Below, one piece after another: positions 34,047-43,148 of a DNA stretch of 43,148 nt. Numbering within the stretch: position 1 is the stretch's first letter; each line of letters opens with the position of its first letter. The notes beneath the pieces were generated by a model. The model saw only the letters and a list, made by a program, of their open reading frames with translations, was not told the DNA's origin and did no database searches. The position numbers and the translations under genes were made by a program. The stretch lies in the NCBI GenBank assembly GCA_029212925.1, contig JARGOB010000023.1, positions 1 through 43,148 of the forward strand, given 5' to 3'. Source of the DNA: Coxiellaceae bacterium (GTDB lineage Bacteria > Pseudomonadota > Gammaproteobacteria > Coxiellales > Coxiellaceae).

Positions 34047-36857
34047 CTATTTAATGTCTAGCGCGTGATCCACTAATTCTTCTTGTTGTTGTTTATTTAA
34101 TGCAGGATAACCTGCTGCCGGTGCGGCCATCGCAGGTCGCGTTGAAAAATCTAACTCGTGATGATCGTCCATACAGCGCACAAGTCGATGGCGCGTAATA
34201 TACCAAGCACCTTGATTGCGAGGCTCTTCTTGACACCACATAATCGATTTAGCGTTAGGGTATTGCGCGAAGATTTCTTCCACATCATCATAAGGAAATG
34301 GATACAGTTGTTCGATTCGTATAATTGCAACGTTGGTTTGCTTTTTCTCGCGACGCTTTTCTAATAAATCGTAATACACCTTACCACTACACAACACAAT
34401 ACGTTTTACGTCCTTAGGTTTAATCACTTCAGGTTCAATTTCAGGTATCACTAGATGAAATTGCCCAGATGATAAATCGTCTAACGGTGACACAGCTAAT
34501 TTATGGCGCAATAAGCTTTTCGGGGTCATCACAACCAGCGGTTTACGGTATGGACGCAGCTCTTGTCGACGTAATAAATGGAAAATCTGCGATGGCGTGG
34601 TAGGTACACACACCTGCATATTATTCTGTGCGCACAGCTGCAAATAACGCTCTAGTCGAGCTGAGGAATGTTCAGGACCCATGCCCTCATAACCGTGCGG
34701 CAATAACAGTACCAAACCAGATAAACGTTTCCATTTATGCCAAGCCGAACTAATAAACTGATCAACCATCACCTGGGCAGTATTAGCAAAATCACCAAAT
34801 TGCGCTTCCCAAATCACCAATGCACCAGGACGAGCTGTGGAGTAACCGTACTCAAAACCCATCGGCCCTAATTCACTTAACACAGAGTCATAAATATCAA
34901 ATGGCGCTTGGTCATCACTAATATGATCTAACGGCGTATATTCTTCACCGGTTTTTTGATCAAACAATGTCGCATGACGATGAAAGAACGTGCCGCGACG
35001 AACATCTTCACCACTAAAACGTACTGGCACACCACTATCTACGAGCGAAGCGTAAGCCATGGTTTCAGCAAAACCCCAATCCATTGCTTGTTCACCATTC
35101 GCCATTTTTTTGCGTGCTTTCATTAAGCCATCTACTTGACGCAACAAGGTGAAACCTTCAGGATAAGTCGTAATTGCTTTAGATAATTTTTTTACTTCTT
35201 TTTTGGCAATGGTAGTATCAACCGCCAATTGCCAGTCATTATTTAAATAAGGTGTCCAGTTAGCTTTGTGCACATCTTCAATGCCTTCATGCACTGTCTC
35301 AACCACACCTAGGCCTTTATCTAAGCGATCACGATATGCTTCGCTTTTCGCTTTCACTTCAGCTTCAGTTACAACACCCTGCTGCACTAATTTCTCAGCA
35401 TACAAAGCACAAGTGCTTTTATGTGCACGAATGATTTGATACATCACTGGCTGAGTTGCACGCGGCTCATCAACCTCTTGGTGTCCGTAGCGACGATACC
35501 CGACCAAATCAATGACCACGTCTTTACCAAATTTTTGTCGATAGCTAAATGCTAGATCCATCACATTAATCGCGGCCTCAGGATCATCAGCATTCACGTG
35601 AATCACTGGCGATTCAATTATTTTCGCCATATCCGTGCAATATCGAGAAGAACGCGCGTCTTCTAAATTTGATGTGGTGTACCCAATTTGGTTATTGGTG
35701 ACGATATGCACCGTGCCACCCGTGTTATATGCACGCACTTGCGACATCGCAAATACTTCAGCATTAACACCCTGCGTAGAAAACGCTGCATCGCCGTGCA
35801 TCATTACACCCAATGCATATTGATGCTTAGGTTTGCCATTCGCATAGCGATCTTGGCGACCACGCACCGACCCTAATTGCACTGGACAAATATAATCAAG
35901 GTGAGAAGGGTTAAACAGTAATGAGCTATGCACCACACCTTCGTGTGTTTTAATATCAGCCGAATAGCCTAAGTGATATTTCACGTCACCTGTTGTCATG
36001 CCGTAATCGTGTTTACCCGCATATTCTTCAAATAACATTTTTGGTGGTTTACCCACCGCATTGACACAAACATTTAAACGACCGCGATGCGCCATGCTCA
36101 TGACTAACTCATTAATTTCAGCCCGTGCCGCATTAATGGTTAATTCATTCAACAGAGGGATTAATGTGTCCAAACCTTCAATTGAAAAACGTTTTTGGCC
36201 AGGGTATTTCACATCCAAAAAGTGCTCAAGCCCTTCCGCTGACGTTAAGCTATTAAGCACACGTATCTGCCGTGCTTTATCGTCAATGGCATGATTGAAT
36301 TTACCTTCAATCGTTTCTCGTAACCAATCTTGTTCAGCTTGATTTGAAACATGCATAAATTCAAAGCCAACCGTGCCACAATACAACGCTTGCAAGCGTT
36401 TAAAAATATCCGAAAGGCTAGCTGTGGCTTGTGGCAATACACCACGGGTATTAAATTGTGTAGATAAATCACCATCCGACAAGCCATGATACGCTAACTG
36501 TAAACGTTGCTCAGATTCCACATCAACATGGTTTAATGGGTCAAGCTTCGCTTCATGATGACCATAAAGGCGAAAACTAACAATCAACGCATCAACCGCT
36601 TCTTGTTGACAGTTCACCTCGCCTGAAGCGATGGGCGCATGGGCCAAATCTAAAAAGCGCTGCTCCATATCAAGCTCAGAAATATCTTTACCAGCAAAAT
36701 CACCCACATTCGGTAAGGTATCAAAATAGCTACGCCACTCCTGATCCACCGACATCGGGTCTTTAAGATACTGATCGTAAATAACTTCTAAATACGAAGA
36801 ATTGCCAGCAGCCAAATAACTGCTTTGCTCAAGGTCACGTAATGTTTTTTTCTGCAT
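34047..36857 (-). CDS. sucA: 2-oxoglutarate dehydrogenase E1
   Basis: SucA is the thiamine-diphosphate-dependent decarboxylase of the complex. The 936-residue protein has the N-terminal E2-binding segment (SSYLEVIYDQYLKDPMSVDQEWR), MAHRGRLNVCVNAVGK, the thiamine-binding stretch HGDAAFSTQGVNAEVFAMSQ and VTNNQIGYTT, and the C-terminal transketolase part with FSGEDVRRGTFFHRHA and MWCQEEPRNQGAWY. Length and motifs match E. coli (933). It is preceded 15 bp upstream by sdhB and continues the sdh-suc transcript. Confidence 0.98.
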   Translation of the reverse strand: MQKKTLRDLEQSSYLAAGNSSYLEVIYDQYLKDPMSVDQEWRSYFDTLPNVGDFAGKDISELDMEQRFLDLAHAPIASGEVNCQQEAVDALIVSFRLYGHHEAKLDPLNHVDVESEQRLQLAYHGLSDGDLSTQFNTRGVLPQATASLSDIFKRLQALYCGTVGFEFMHVSNQAEQDWLRETIEGKFNHAIDDKARQIRVLNSLTSAEGLEHFLDVKYPGQKRFSIEGLDTLIPLLNELTINAARAEINELVMSMAHRGRLNVCVNAVGKPPKMLFEEYAGKHDYGMTTGDVKYHLGYSADIKTHEGVVHSSLLFNPSHLDYICPVQLGSVRGRQDRYANGKPKHQYALGVMMHGDAAFSTQGVNAEVFAMSQVRAYNTGGTVHIVTNNQIGYTTSNLEDARSSRYCTDMAKIIESPVIHVNADDPEAAINVMDLAFSYRQKFGKDVVIDLVGYRRYGHQEVDEPRATQPVMYQIIRAHKSTCALYAEKLVQQGVVTEAEVKAKSEAYRDRLDKGLGVVETVHEGIEDVHKANWTPYLNNDWQLAVDTTIAKKEVKKLSKAITTYPEGFTLLRQVDGLMKARKKMANGEQAMDWGFAETMAYASLVDSGVPVRFSGEDVRRGTFFHRHATLFDQKTGEEYTPLDHISDDQAPFDIYDSVLSELGPMGFEYGYSTARPGALVIWEAQFGDFANTAQVMVDQFISSAWHKWKRLSGLVLLLPHGYEGMGPEHSSARLERYLQLCAQNNMQVCVPTTPSQIFHLLRRQELRPYRKPLVVMTPKSLLRHKLAVSPLDDLSSGQFHLVIPEIEPEVIKPKDVKRIVLCSGKVYYDLLEKRREKKQTNVAIIRIEQLYPFPYDDVEEIFAQYPNAKSIMWCQEEPRNQGAWYITRHRLVRCMDDHHELDFSTRPAMAAPAAGYPALNKQQQEELVDHALDIK

Positions 36858-36872
36858 TAGTCTACTGATTTA

Positions 36873-37583
36873 TTATACGGATTCATCTAACATATCACGA
36901 CGGATTTTACGTATTGCTTCAGTAGGATTCAAGCCTTTTGGACAAACATTTGCGCAATTCATGATTGTACGGCAACGAAATACACTAAATGGGTCTTTAA
37001 GGTTTTCCAGTCGAGATTCCTTATGGGTATCTCTGCTATCTGCAATAAAGCGATATGCGGTCAACAAACCCGCGGGGCCAATAAATTTGTCTGGGTTCCA
37101 CCAATACGACGGACACGAGCTGGAACAACAGGCACACAAAATACATTCATACAAACCATCTAACTTAGCGCGATCTTCCTGCGATTGAATACGTTCACGT
37201 GCAGGCAACGACTCATCATTTTGCAAATACGGCTGCGTACGCTCGTATTGCTTATAAAATTGATTCATGTCTACCACTAAGTCACGAATCACAGGAAACC
37301 CTGGCAATGGGCGAATCACAACTTTATTCGGCAACTGACGAATCTGAGTGATACAGGCTAACCCATTGGTACCATTAATATTCATACCATCCGAGCCGCA
37401 CACGCCTTCACGGCAAGAGCGACGGAACGACAAGCTTGGATCTTGATCTTCTTTTAAAGTCTCCAAGATGTTAAGTAACATCGTGCCCTTAACGTCGTCA
37501 GTATTAACAGTGAAATCCTGCATATAAGGTTTTTTATCCTTATTCGGATCGAAACGGTAAATCGATACTTTTATTTCACTCAT
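36873..37583 (-). CDS. sdhB: Succinate dehydrogenase iron-sulfur subunit
   Basis: SdhB carries electrons from the flavoprotein to ubiquinone through three Fe-S clusters. All cysteine sets are visible: the [2Fe-2S] ligands in RRSCREGVCGSDGMN and its later LAC, the [4Fe-4S] motif CILCACCSSSCP, and the third-cluster ligands in CRTIMNCANVCPKGLNP. Its 236 residues match E. coli (238). It starts 2 nt after the sdhA stop. Confidence 0.98.
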   Translation of the reverse strand: MSEIKVSIYRFDPNKDKKPYMQDFTVNTDDVKGTMLLNILETLKEDQDPSLSFRRSCREGVCGSDGMNINGTNGLACITQIRQLPNKVVIRPLPGFPVIRDLVVDMNQFYKQYERTQPYLQNDESLPARERIQSQEDRAKLDGLYECILCACCSSSCPSYWWNPDKFIGPAGLLTAYRFIADSRDTHKESRLENLKDPFSVFRCRTIMNCANVCPKGLNPTEAIRKIRRDMLDESV

Positions 37584-37585
37584 AA

Positions 37586-39373
37586 TTATTCTCTTCTTTC
37601 TTGCAGTGGAATAGCTTCAACGTCACGTGGCGAAAAATTCACCGAACGATACCCAAGACGACCATCTTCAAAATACAATGAATGCTTTAACCAATCATCA
37701 TCATTACGCTCTTTGAAATCATAGCGCGAATGCGCACCACGACTCTCAGTGCGTTTTTCTGAAAGCGTTGCAGTAGCTTGTGCAACCAACATCAAGTTAT
37801 CTAACTCGAACATCTCAATGCGATCGGTATTAAACTCTGTGCTGAAATCTGACAATTTAGCATGTTTTAATTTTTCAGCTAAGCCATTCAACTCTTTTAA
37901 ACCATCTGCCATAGGGCCTGCATCACGGAATACACCAAAGTTATCTTGCATCACTTTTTTCATAGCATTACGTAACTTGAATGGGTTTTCAGTATTTTTA
38001 GGATCTTCCCAGCGGTGGTAACGGCGCATACCATGCTCGATATCTTCCTCACGCGGATCCTTTCTACTGATTTCATTTTTTTGCAATGATTCGGCTAAGT
38101 GCATACCCACTGATCGACCAAACACAATAATATCTAATAACGAGTTTGCACCTAAACGGTTAGCACCATGCACAGATACACATGCACACTCACCTGCCGC
38201 ATACAAACCATCGACCGGCACATCATTACCGTCTTTATCGATTGTCACTACTTGACCATTAAAATTAGTTGGCACACCACCCATCATATAGTGACACGTT
38301 GGTGTTACAGGAATTGGTTCTTTAACTGGATCGGCATTAGCGAATTTTTTCGATAACGAACAAATCCCTGGTAAACGCTTATCTAACACATCTTTACCCA
38401 AGTGATCCAACTTCAATAACACGTAATCTTTATCAGGACCACAACCACGGCCGGCTAAAATTTCCATCGTCGATGCACGTGATACAATATCGCGACACGC
38501 TAAATCTTTTAAGTGAGGCGAATAACGTTCCATATAACGCTCACCTTCACTATTTAATAAGTAACCGCCTTCACCACGACAACCTTCAGTCACCAACACA
38601 CCCGCACCGGCAATACCAGTTGGGTGAAATTGCCAGAATTCCATGTCTTGCACTGGGAAACCGGCACGCAATGCCATACCAATACCATCTCCGGTATTAA
38701 TATATGCGTTAGTTGTGGATTGGAAGATACGCCCTGAACCACCAGTTGCTAACACCGTTGCGCGCGCTTTAAAGAAAACGACTTCACCATCTTCAATGTT
38801 CATCGCTAACACACCAGCCACTTGACCTTCTTTGGTTTTCACCAAATCAATCGAATACCATTCTGAATAAAATTTAGTTTTAGCTTTTAAATTGGCTTGG
38901 TACAACGCATGCAATAACGCATGACCAGTACGATCTTCAGCGGCACACGCTCTGTGTACTGCATCACCACCGTTATGTGATGTATGACCACCAAAAAAAC
39001 GTTGGTAGATACGACCATCTTCAATCCGCGAAAACGGCATGCCCATGTGCTCTAATTCATAAATAGCTTGCGGCGCATTACGGCACATATACTCAATCGC
39101 GTTTTGATCACCTAAGAAATCTGATCCATTAACCGTATCAAACATATGCCATGTCCAACGGTCTTCTTCTAAATTACCCAATGAAGCCGCAACACCCCCT
39201 TGAGCAGATACCGTATGTGAGCGAGTAGGAAATACTTTTGAAATCACCGCTACGTTTTGATTGGCTTCAGCCAATTGCAAAGCGGCACGCATACCTGCAC
39301 CACCCGCGCCGATGATCACTGCATCGAATTCGAGGGTTGGTATTCTTCTTTTTTGTTTTTTTTCTTCTGTCAT
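37586..39373 (-). CDS. sdhA: Succinate dehydrogenase flavoprotein subunit
   Basis: SdhA oxidises succinate to fumarate with covalently bound FAD. The Rossmann motif [14 protein letters not shown], the FAD-linking His in [11 protein letters not shown], the substrate motifs [21 protein letters not shown] and RLGANSLLD, and the C-terminal [12 protein letters not shown] are intact. Its 595 residues match the family. GGAG lies upstream of the ATG, which follows sdhD by 6 bp. Confidence 0.98.
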   Translation of the reverse strand: MTEEKKQKRRIPTLEFDAVIIGAGGAGMRAALQLAEANQNVAVISKVFPTRSHTVSAQGGVAASLGNLEEDRWTWHMFDTVNGSDFLGDQNAIEYMCRNAPQAIYELEHMGMPFSRIEDGRIYQRFFGGHTSHNGGDAVHRACAAEDRTGHALLHALYQANLKAKTKFYSEWYSIDLVKTKEGQVAGVLAMNIEDGEVVFFKARATVLATGGSGRIFQSTTNAYINTGDGIGMALRAGFPVQDMEFWQFHPTGIAGAGVLVTEGCRGEGGYLLNSEGERYMERYSPHLKDLACRDIVSRASTMEILAGRGCGPDKDYVLLKLDHLGKDVLDKRLPGICSLSKKFANADPVKEPIPVTPTCHYMMGGVPTNFNGQVVTIDKDGNDVPVDGLYAAGECACVSVHGANRLGANSLLDIIVFGRSVGMHLAESLQKNEISRKDPREEDIEHGMRRYHRWEDPKNTENPFKLRNAMKKVMQDNFGVFRDAGPMADGLKELNGLAEKLKHAKLSDFSTEFNTDRIEMFELDNLMLVAQATATLSEKRTESRGAHSRYDFKERNDDDWLKHSLYFEDGRLGYRSVNFSPRDVEAIPLQERRE

Positions 39374-39379
39374 TGCCGT

Positions 39380-39724
39380 CTATCTCCACAAAATACTGAT
39401 GGCCCAAATGATATAGGTCAACAACAATAAAACCAATATAACTTCAAGCGTTACACGTAAGCAGGCGCATTTTACATAATCCGTAAATACCGTCCACAAC
39501 CCTACCCATGCATGCGCACAAATGCTTAATACCACGAGTAAAGTACAAATTCGCATAATGGTGTAATCAAACAAGCCATGCCACTGCTGAAAAGTTAAAT
39601 CAGGATGACAAAGAAAGTAGATAAACAAAAAAACAAAATACACACCAATAATCAGCGCCGTCATGCGCTGCACTAACCAATCGCTCAGACCATTTCGGCC
39701 ATAATTGGTAACACTATTTACCAT
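39380..39724 (-). CDS. sdhD: Succinate dehydrogenase membrane anchor SdhD
   Basis: SdhD is one of two membrane anchors that bind haem b and ubiquinone. The 114-residue protein has three hydrophobic helices. The haem-ligand His lies in LSICAHAWVGLWTVFTDYVK, where the Asp-Tyr of the quinone site also occurs. The N-terminal GLSDWLVQRMTALII is typical. It overlaps the end of sdhC by 7 nt. Confidence 0.95.
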   Translation of the reverse strand: MVNSVTNYGRNGLSDWLVQRMTALIIGVYFVFLFIYFLCHPDLTFQQWHGLFDYTIMRICTLLVVLSICAHAWVGLWTVFTDYVKCACLRVTLEVILVLLLLTYIIWAISILWR

Positions 39725-40092
39725 ATGAATACTCCTGACAATACCGCTAAGATGACAAATACGATTAACATAATGTAAGCGGTCACTTTAGAAGAAGTTT
39801 TAGTCTCACCAAAACCGATATCCATAAACAAGTGACGTATACCCGCCACTAAATGGTAAAGGATAGCCATGACGATCACCCAACTGATCAGTCTGCCCCA
39901 AGTGGTCTGTAAGCTCTGCATTACCGATTGAAAACTATCCGCCGAACTCAAACTGCAGCTAAGATAGCCCAGTAACAACGGTATACATATAAAGAGTATG
40001 ACGCCGGTGAGTCGATGAATAATGGAGGTAATAGCAGTGAGCGGAAATTTAAATTTTGTAAGGTCCAGATTAACTGGTCTATTCGATTTCAC
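39718..40092 (-). CDS. sdhC: Succinate dehydrogenase cytochrome b556 subunit SdhC
   Basis: SdhC is the other membrane anchor. RPVNLDLTKFKFPLTAITSIIHRLTG matches the N-terminus of SdhC, with the quinone-site Ser and Arg, and the haem-ligand His lies in YHLVAGIRHLFMD. Three membrane helices are seen. I place the start at GTG 40092, preceded by AAGGCAGG: a longer reading from TTG 40131 would begin inside the -10 box of the sdh promoter, and homologues start close to the RPVNLDL motif. That gives 124 residues against 129 in E. coli. It heads the sdhCDAB-sucAB run. Confidence 0.95.
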   Translation of the reverse strand: MKSNRPVNLDLTKFKFPLTAITSIIHRLTGVILFICIPLLLGYLSCSLSSADSFQSVMQSLQTTWGRLISWVIVMAILYHLVAGIRHLFMDIGFGETKTSSKVTAYIMLIVFVILAVLSGVFIW

Positions 40093-40130
40093 GGTTGCCT
40101 GCCTTAAGAAATAATTGAGTTTCGAAAGCA

Positions 40131-40159
40131 ATTATAGACCTATGATTCTATAAAGACAA
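40131..40159 (-). promoter_or_regulatory. sdhCDAB promoter
   Basis: Minus-strand TTGTCT (40154-40159), 17-bp spacer and a perfect TATAAT (40131-40136) place transcription start near 40124, about 32 nt before the GTG of sdhC. Confidence 0.75.
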
Positions 40160-40291
40160 TTTTTAACATTAAGATATCGCTAAATTTCGATATCCATGTT
40201 TTTTTGTTAGGAATCAATCACTGTTATTGCATGCACAAGAGGCTGTCTGGAATTCATACAAAAAACAATCATCGACAAACATCATCAGCAA

Positions 40292-40426
40292 GTTAGCCTA
40301 CTAAGCATTTGCCAGGCGTATAGGGTGCCTCTTTTACGTAAGTAAAGCGCAGCGTAACGGAGTGAAGCGAGCCATGAAGTAAAAGAGGTACGCTGTGCGC
40401 CTGACAAATACCCCATCCAGGCTAAC
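40292..40426. repeat. 135-bp nested inverted repeat between gltA and sdhC
   Basis: Ends GTTAGCCT (40292-40299) and AGGCTAAC (40419-40426) are perfect inverted repeats. Inside them 33-bp arms at 40305-40337 and 40379-40411 pair with about six mismatches, mostly transitions that would still pair as G-U in RNA. The loop is about 41 nt and contains GCGCAGCG and GAAGCGAG. The layout suggests a miniature mobile or ERIC-like element. It lies upstream of both gltA and sdhC but outside their core promoters. Confidence 0.75.
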
Positions 40427-40461
40427 GACCTACAGTATGATATTTATTTACATCCTATTGA

Positions 40462-40490
40462 TTGAATTCGAGCACTCAATTCACTATAGT
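40462..40490 (+). promoter_or_regulatory. gltA promoter
   Basis: TTGAAT (40462-40467), 17-bp spacer and TATAGT (40485-40490) give a transcription start near 40497, about 38 nt before the gltA ATG. Confidence 0.65.
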
Positions 40491-40534
40491 TCAGGCATCT
40501 TAAATTCAAGCCAAAAAGTAAAAGGAGCAACCCC

Positions 40535-41818
40535 ATGGCGGACAAAGCAAGTATTCAATTTGATGGTCAAAATATCGATCTAGACGTGCTTCACCCAACA
40601 CTAGGTAAAGATGCAATAGATGTCCGCGCCCTTGGTGGCCATGGGTTTTACACTTATGACTCTGGCTTTTACTCAACCGCCTGCTGCCAATCAAAAATTA
40701 CTTTTATTGATGGCGACAAAGGTCAATTATTGTACCGCGGTTACCCTATCGCACAACTTGCCGACCAATGCAGTTTTGAAGAGGTGTGTTACACCTTAAT
40801 GAATGGTGAGCTGCCTAATAAAGGCGAGCTGGACCAATTCATTACTGAACTCAGCACACACAGCTTAGTGCATGAACAAATCACCAAATTTTTTAGCGGC
40901 TTCCGTCGAGACGCCCACCCGATGGCTATTATGGTCGGTGTAGTTGGCGCATTATCTGCTTTCTATCATGATGGTATGGATATCAGTCATGAAGAAGACC
41001 GCCGTTTAGCAACAATCCGCCTAGTAGCCAAAATGCCAGCCATTGCCGCCATGTGTTACAAATACTCGATCGGCGAACCATTTGTTCACCCTCATCCAGA
41101 GCTAGGTTATGCGGCAAACTTTTTAAATATGATGTTTTCATCACCGGTGAGTAATGAACCACCTAACCCAGTATTCGTTAAAGCGATGGATAAAATTTTA
41201 ACTTTACACGCAGACCATGAACAAAATGCTTCAACCACTACGGTTCGTGTTGCCGGCTCAACGGGTGCCAACCCATTTGCTTGTATCTCAGCAGGTATTA
41301 GCGCGCTATGGGGGCCTGCACATGGTGGCGCCAACGAAGCTTGCCTAAAAATGTTACATCAAATTGGCGATGAGAAAAACATCAAGGAATACATTAAGAA
41401 AGCTAAAGACAAGAATGATCCATTCCGCTTAATGGGCTTTGGTCACCGTGTATACAAAAACTACGATCCACGCGCTAAAGTGATGCAAGGTATTTGCCAT
41501 GAAGTATTAGACGAAACTGGCAAGCATAACGACCCATTATTTAAATTAGCCATGGAATTAGAAAGAATCGCGCTGGAAGATGATTACTTTGTTGAAAAGA
41601 AATTGTATCCGAACGTTGATTTCTACTCCGGTATCACCCAAACCGCTTTAGGTATTCCATCAAATATGTTCACCGTTGTGTTTGCATTAGCACGTACCAC
41701 AGGTTGGATGTCTCAATGGATGGAAATGATGGGCGACCCAAGCCAACGCTTGGCACGTCCACGTCAAGTGTATGTAGGTTACACGGAACGCGATGTTAAC
41801 AATCTCGACAAGAGATAA
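40535..41818 (+). CDS. gltA: Citrate synthase, type II
   Basis: GltA condenses oxaloacetate and acetyl-CoA. The 427-residue protein is of the hexameric, NADH-sensitive type by length and has the catalytic residues in [15 protein letters not shown] and [11 protein letters not shown] (His), [14 protein letters not shown] (His) and [10 protein letters not shown] (Asp). GGAG lies 8 nt before the ATG. It is divergent from sdhC, the usual TCA-gene arrangement in gammaproteobacteria. Confidence 0.98.
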   Translation: MADKASIQFDGQNIDLDVLHPTLGKDAIDVRALGGHGFYTYDSGFYSTACCQSKITFIDGDKGQLLYRGYPIAQLADQCSFEEVCYTLMNGELPNKGELDQFITELSTHSLVHEQITKFFSGFRRDAHPMAIMVGVVGALSAFYHDGMDISHEEDRRLATIRLVAKMPAIAAMCYKYSIGEPFVHPHPELGYAANFLNMMFSSPVSNEPPNPVFVKAMDKILTLHADHEQNASTTTVRVAGSTGANPFACISAGISALWGPAHGGANEACLKMLHQIGDEKNIKEYIKKAKDKNDPFRLMGFGHRVYKNYDPRAKVMQGICHEVLDETGKHNDPLFKLAMELERIALEDDYFVEKKLYPNVDFYSGITQTALGIPSNMFTVVFALARTTGWMSQWMEMMGDPSQRLARPRQVYVGYTERDVNNLDKR

Positions 41819-41845
41819 CCTGTCATCTCGACCTTAAGAGCTGTC

Positions 41846-41867
41846 ATCCCGGCCACCGAGCCGGGAT
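41846..41867. repeat. REP-like CCGGGAT palindrome after gltA
   Basis: ATCCCGGC (41846-41853) and GCCGGGAT (41860-41867) form an 8-bp stem with a 6-nt loop. A partial sister (TGTCATCTCGACC, 41821-41833) precedes it. There is no T run, so it is not a classic terminator, but it may protect gltA mRNA ends. Confidence 0.7.
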
Positions 41868-41893
41868 CTAGTAACAAATAAACCCAATCAAAG

Positions 41894-42114
41894 TTATCCA
41901 CATTGATCTTTCGAACATCAAATCGACAATATCATTCAAAAGATGGCATTATGCCCATCTAAGCCACAGCAAAATACTACGTAAATATTTGTTTATAAGT
42001 ATATTTTTTATATTTGATCAAAAAATCACTTCACCGCAAATATAAGCTAGAGCTCGGTGTGACTGAAACTACCCTAAGTTACTCCACATAGTTATCCACA
42101 GAAACTGTGCATAA
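41894..42114. other. Cluster of DnaA-box sequences
   Basis: Two perfect TTATCCACA boxes lie on the plus strand (41894-41902, 42092-42100) and a TTATGCACA on the minus strand (42106-42114). The last two form a dyad with 11-bp arms matching at 10 positions around a 3-nt centre. An AT-rich tract with a GATC lies between the outer boxes. No dnaA, dnaN or mnmG is near, so this may be a DnaA-responsive control site or a secondary origin-like site. Confidence 0.5.
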
Positions 42115-42222
42115 CCGAAGGATTAACTGCACTAATCACTTTATGTAACTAGCATTAGATTTACACAAACAATCGGAGTAATCTAAAAGGGATGAGTAAG
42201 ATATTAAGAAGGGAGATGAACT

Positions 42223-43074
42223 ATGCCTACTCGCACCACTGACTATAAGTCGCAAAACGCCACACCCATTATCGAAGCCACTATAGCGCTAATGAATAAA
42301 GCGATCGATTCCGAACGAGAGACCACCATTGAGACACTACGCGCCATAGTAAACAAAGAAACAGGCAAGCTTAACCCCAGCGCCAATATTACCCCCGTTA
42401 GCGGTGATCCATTAAACCCCCACAGCATGCTAACCTATGAAAACAGCGCCAGCAGCAGCCTTTCAAAGCTGAACGCCTTAGCCAGACATTGCTTTGAACT
42501 TAGCGATCATAAAGACAGCACCAATAAAAATGACAGCGCCGCCTTACTTGTCCGCACATGCGCGGCCTTATGCCTACAGCGCCACCATGCACTAGGCCAT
42601 ACTAAAGATGAAGTAAACACAAACATAGCCAAGATGAAAAAACAATTGGACGGCCAATTTGAACTTGCCAGCACGACAACGGTCACTGCGGGCAGCGTAG
42701 CCTTTATACCAGCCTTAGCATTAAAACTAGGCGGGGAAACCGTACATGCAGCCAGCTGGTTAATTGGTTGCATCCCTGTTATCGGCCTGGCAACAGAGCC
42801 GGCACGCAAACTAGTCATTAAGCCTTTTAAATCTCGCACTACTGACAAAGCCTTTGAAACCAGCCGGCTAATCGTTACAGGTTCTCTATGGTCAAAAATC
42901 GGCTACCTTAACCGTGCCGACTTGTGGAAAATGGTTGAAGACATCACCGCGCTGGAAGTATTACACCAAGACGCAGCTAAACATCCTCACGTTGCAGCTG
43001 GGATCGAAGCGAAAGCGACGGCTGCAAAGCCTGAAACCCGGCCAGAACCGAGTACGAATGTAATTAAGTTTTGA
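42223..43074 (+). CDS. Hypothetical protein with central hydrophobic hairpin
   Basis: I do not recognise this 283-residue protein. The N-terminal 150 residues are polar and helical. About 152-200 contains two hydrophobic segments (TVTAGSVAFIPALAL and SWLIGCIPVIGLA) that could form a membrane hairpin. The C-terminus is Ala/Pro/Lys-rich and likely disordered. There is no signal peptide. AAGGGAG lies 9 nt upstream of the ATG. It is the last gene in the window and shares no obvious operon with gltA. The hairpin and lack of homologues known to me fit an effector candidate, without proof. Confidence 0.7.
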   Translation: MPTRTTDYKSQNATPIIEATIALMNKAIDSERETTIETLRAIVNKETGKLNPSANITPVSGDPLNPHSMLTYENSASSSLSKLNALARHCFELSDHKDSTNKNDSAALLVRTCAALCLQRHHALGHTKDEVNTNIAKMKKQLDGQFELASTTTVTAGSVAFIPALALKLGGETVHAASWLIGCIPVIGLATEPARKLVIKPFKSRTTDKAFETSRLIVTGSLWSKIGYLNRADLWKMVEDITALEVLHQDAAKHPHVAAGIEAKATAAKPETRPEPSTNVIKF

Positions 43075-43148
43075 GTACACTCGCTAAATGATTCCTGGAT
43101 TGTATCTTAATCATTCTGCAGTTCTGGGGACAAGTTTAAGTTAAATAA

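Larger units (their letters stand above)
41819..42222. other. gltA downstream region with DnaA boxes
   Basis: This 404-bp gap has no large gene. It holds a REP-like hairpin at its gltA end, an AT-rich tract (about 41980-42030) and a DnaA-box cluster. A 16-codon open frame at 42192-42242 overlaps the start of the next gene. Confidence 0.75.

Noticed and set aside
40093..40131. Extended sdhC N-terminus from TTG 40131
   Set aside because: The TTG lies inside the TATAAT of the sdh promoter, and homologues start close to the RPVNLDL motif.
40292..40426. CRISPR-like repeat or transposase remnant in the gltA-sdhC spacer
   Set aside because: There is one nested palindrome, no regularly spaced direct repeats and no coding remnant.

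Overview
The window is a chromosomal segment of a gammaproteobacterium. Protein similarity and gene order point to the Legionellales (a Coxiella-, Legionella- or Berkiella-like host-associated lineage), but no marker settles the genus. Two conserved housekeeping blocks dominate. One (5013-17785) is the rpsB-tsf-pyrH-frr-uppS-cdsA-bamA-skp-lpxD-fabZ-lpxA cluster, with map divergent from rpsB. The other (30435-41818) is a TCA-cycle block, sdhCDAB-sucAB-sucCD on the minus strand with gltA divergent on the plus strand. Base composition is moderately AT-rich and genes are tightly packed, with many ATGA/TAATG-type overlaps.

Region by region: 1-1150 holds a higBA toxin-antitoxin module with a strong promoter overlapped by a palindrome, followed with no gap by a truncated hotdog thioesterase-like gene. 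1237-5000 holds accessory genes: an exported nucleoside deoxyribosyltransferase-like protein, an unrecognised orphan, an exported SnoaL-like protein, a cupin and a GIDE-domain membrane protein. 5013-13089 is the lipid A, outer-membrane, phospholipid and undecaprenyl-phosphate cluster. Compared with the enterobacterial order it lacks dxr and rseP here, and lpxB does not follow lpxA. 13160-14854 is a DUF2235/Tle1-like hydrolase inserted on the opposite strand between pyrH and tsf. 14939-17785 holds tsf, a long-tailed rpsB and map. 17864-27752 is accessory and metabolic: a small orphan, a LysR regulator divergent from an exported alpha/beta hydrolase and SnoaL-like pair, an LD-carboxypeptidase, a small acidic protein, uxaC, two small membrane proteins, a DAK2-DegV fusion that looks like a one-chain fatty acid kinase, and a polytopic membrane protein. 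27749-30076 encodes a 775-residue coiled-coil and membrane protein with effector-like architecture. 41819-43148 holds a REP-like hairpin, a cluster of DnaA-box sequences and one orphan protein.

How the genes work together: lpxA/lpxD/fabZ feed lipid A and fatty-acid synthesis; bamA and skp handle outer-membrane protein assembly; cdsA and uppS supply CDP-diacylglycerol and the undecaprenyl carrier. sdh, suc and gltA together encode citrate synthase, 2-oxoglutarate dehydrogenase E1/E2, succinyl-CoA synthetase and complex II. The large orphans have no assigned role; in a host-associated member of this order, secreted effectors are a reasonable but unproven guess.

Noncoding structure is notable: CCGGGAT-type palindromes near 14.9, 30.3 and 41.85 kb, TCATTGCGAG-type long palindromes near 30.3 and 32.7 kb, and a 135-bp nested inverted repeat between gltA and sdhC. 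I found no tRNA, rRNA, CRISPR array or transposase gene.
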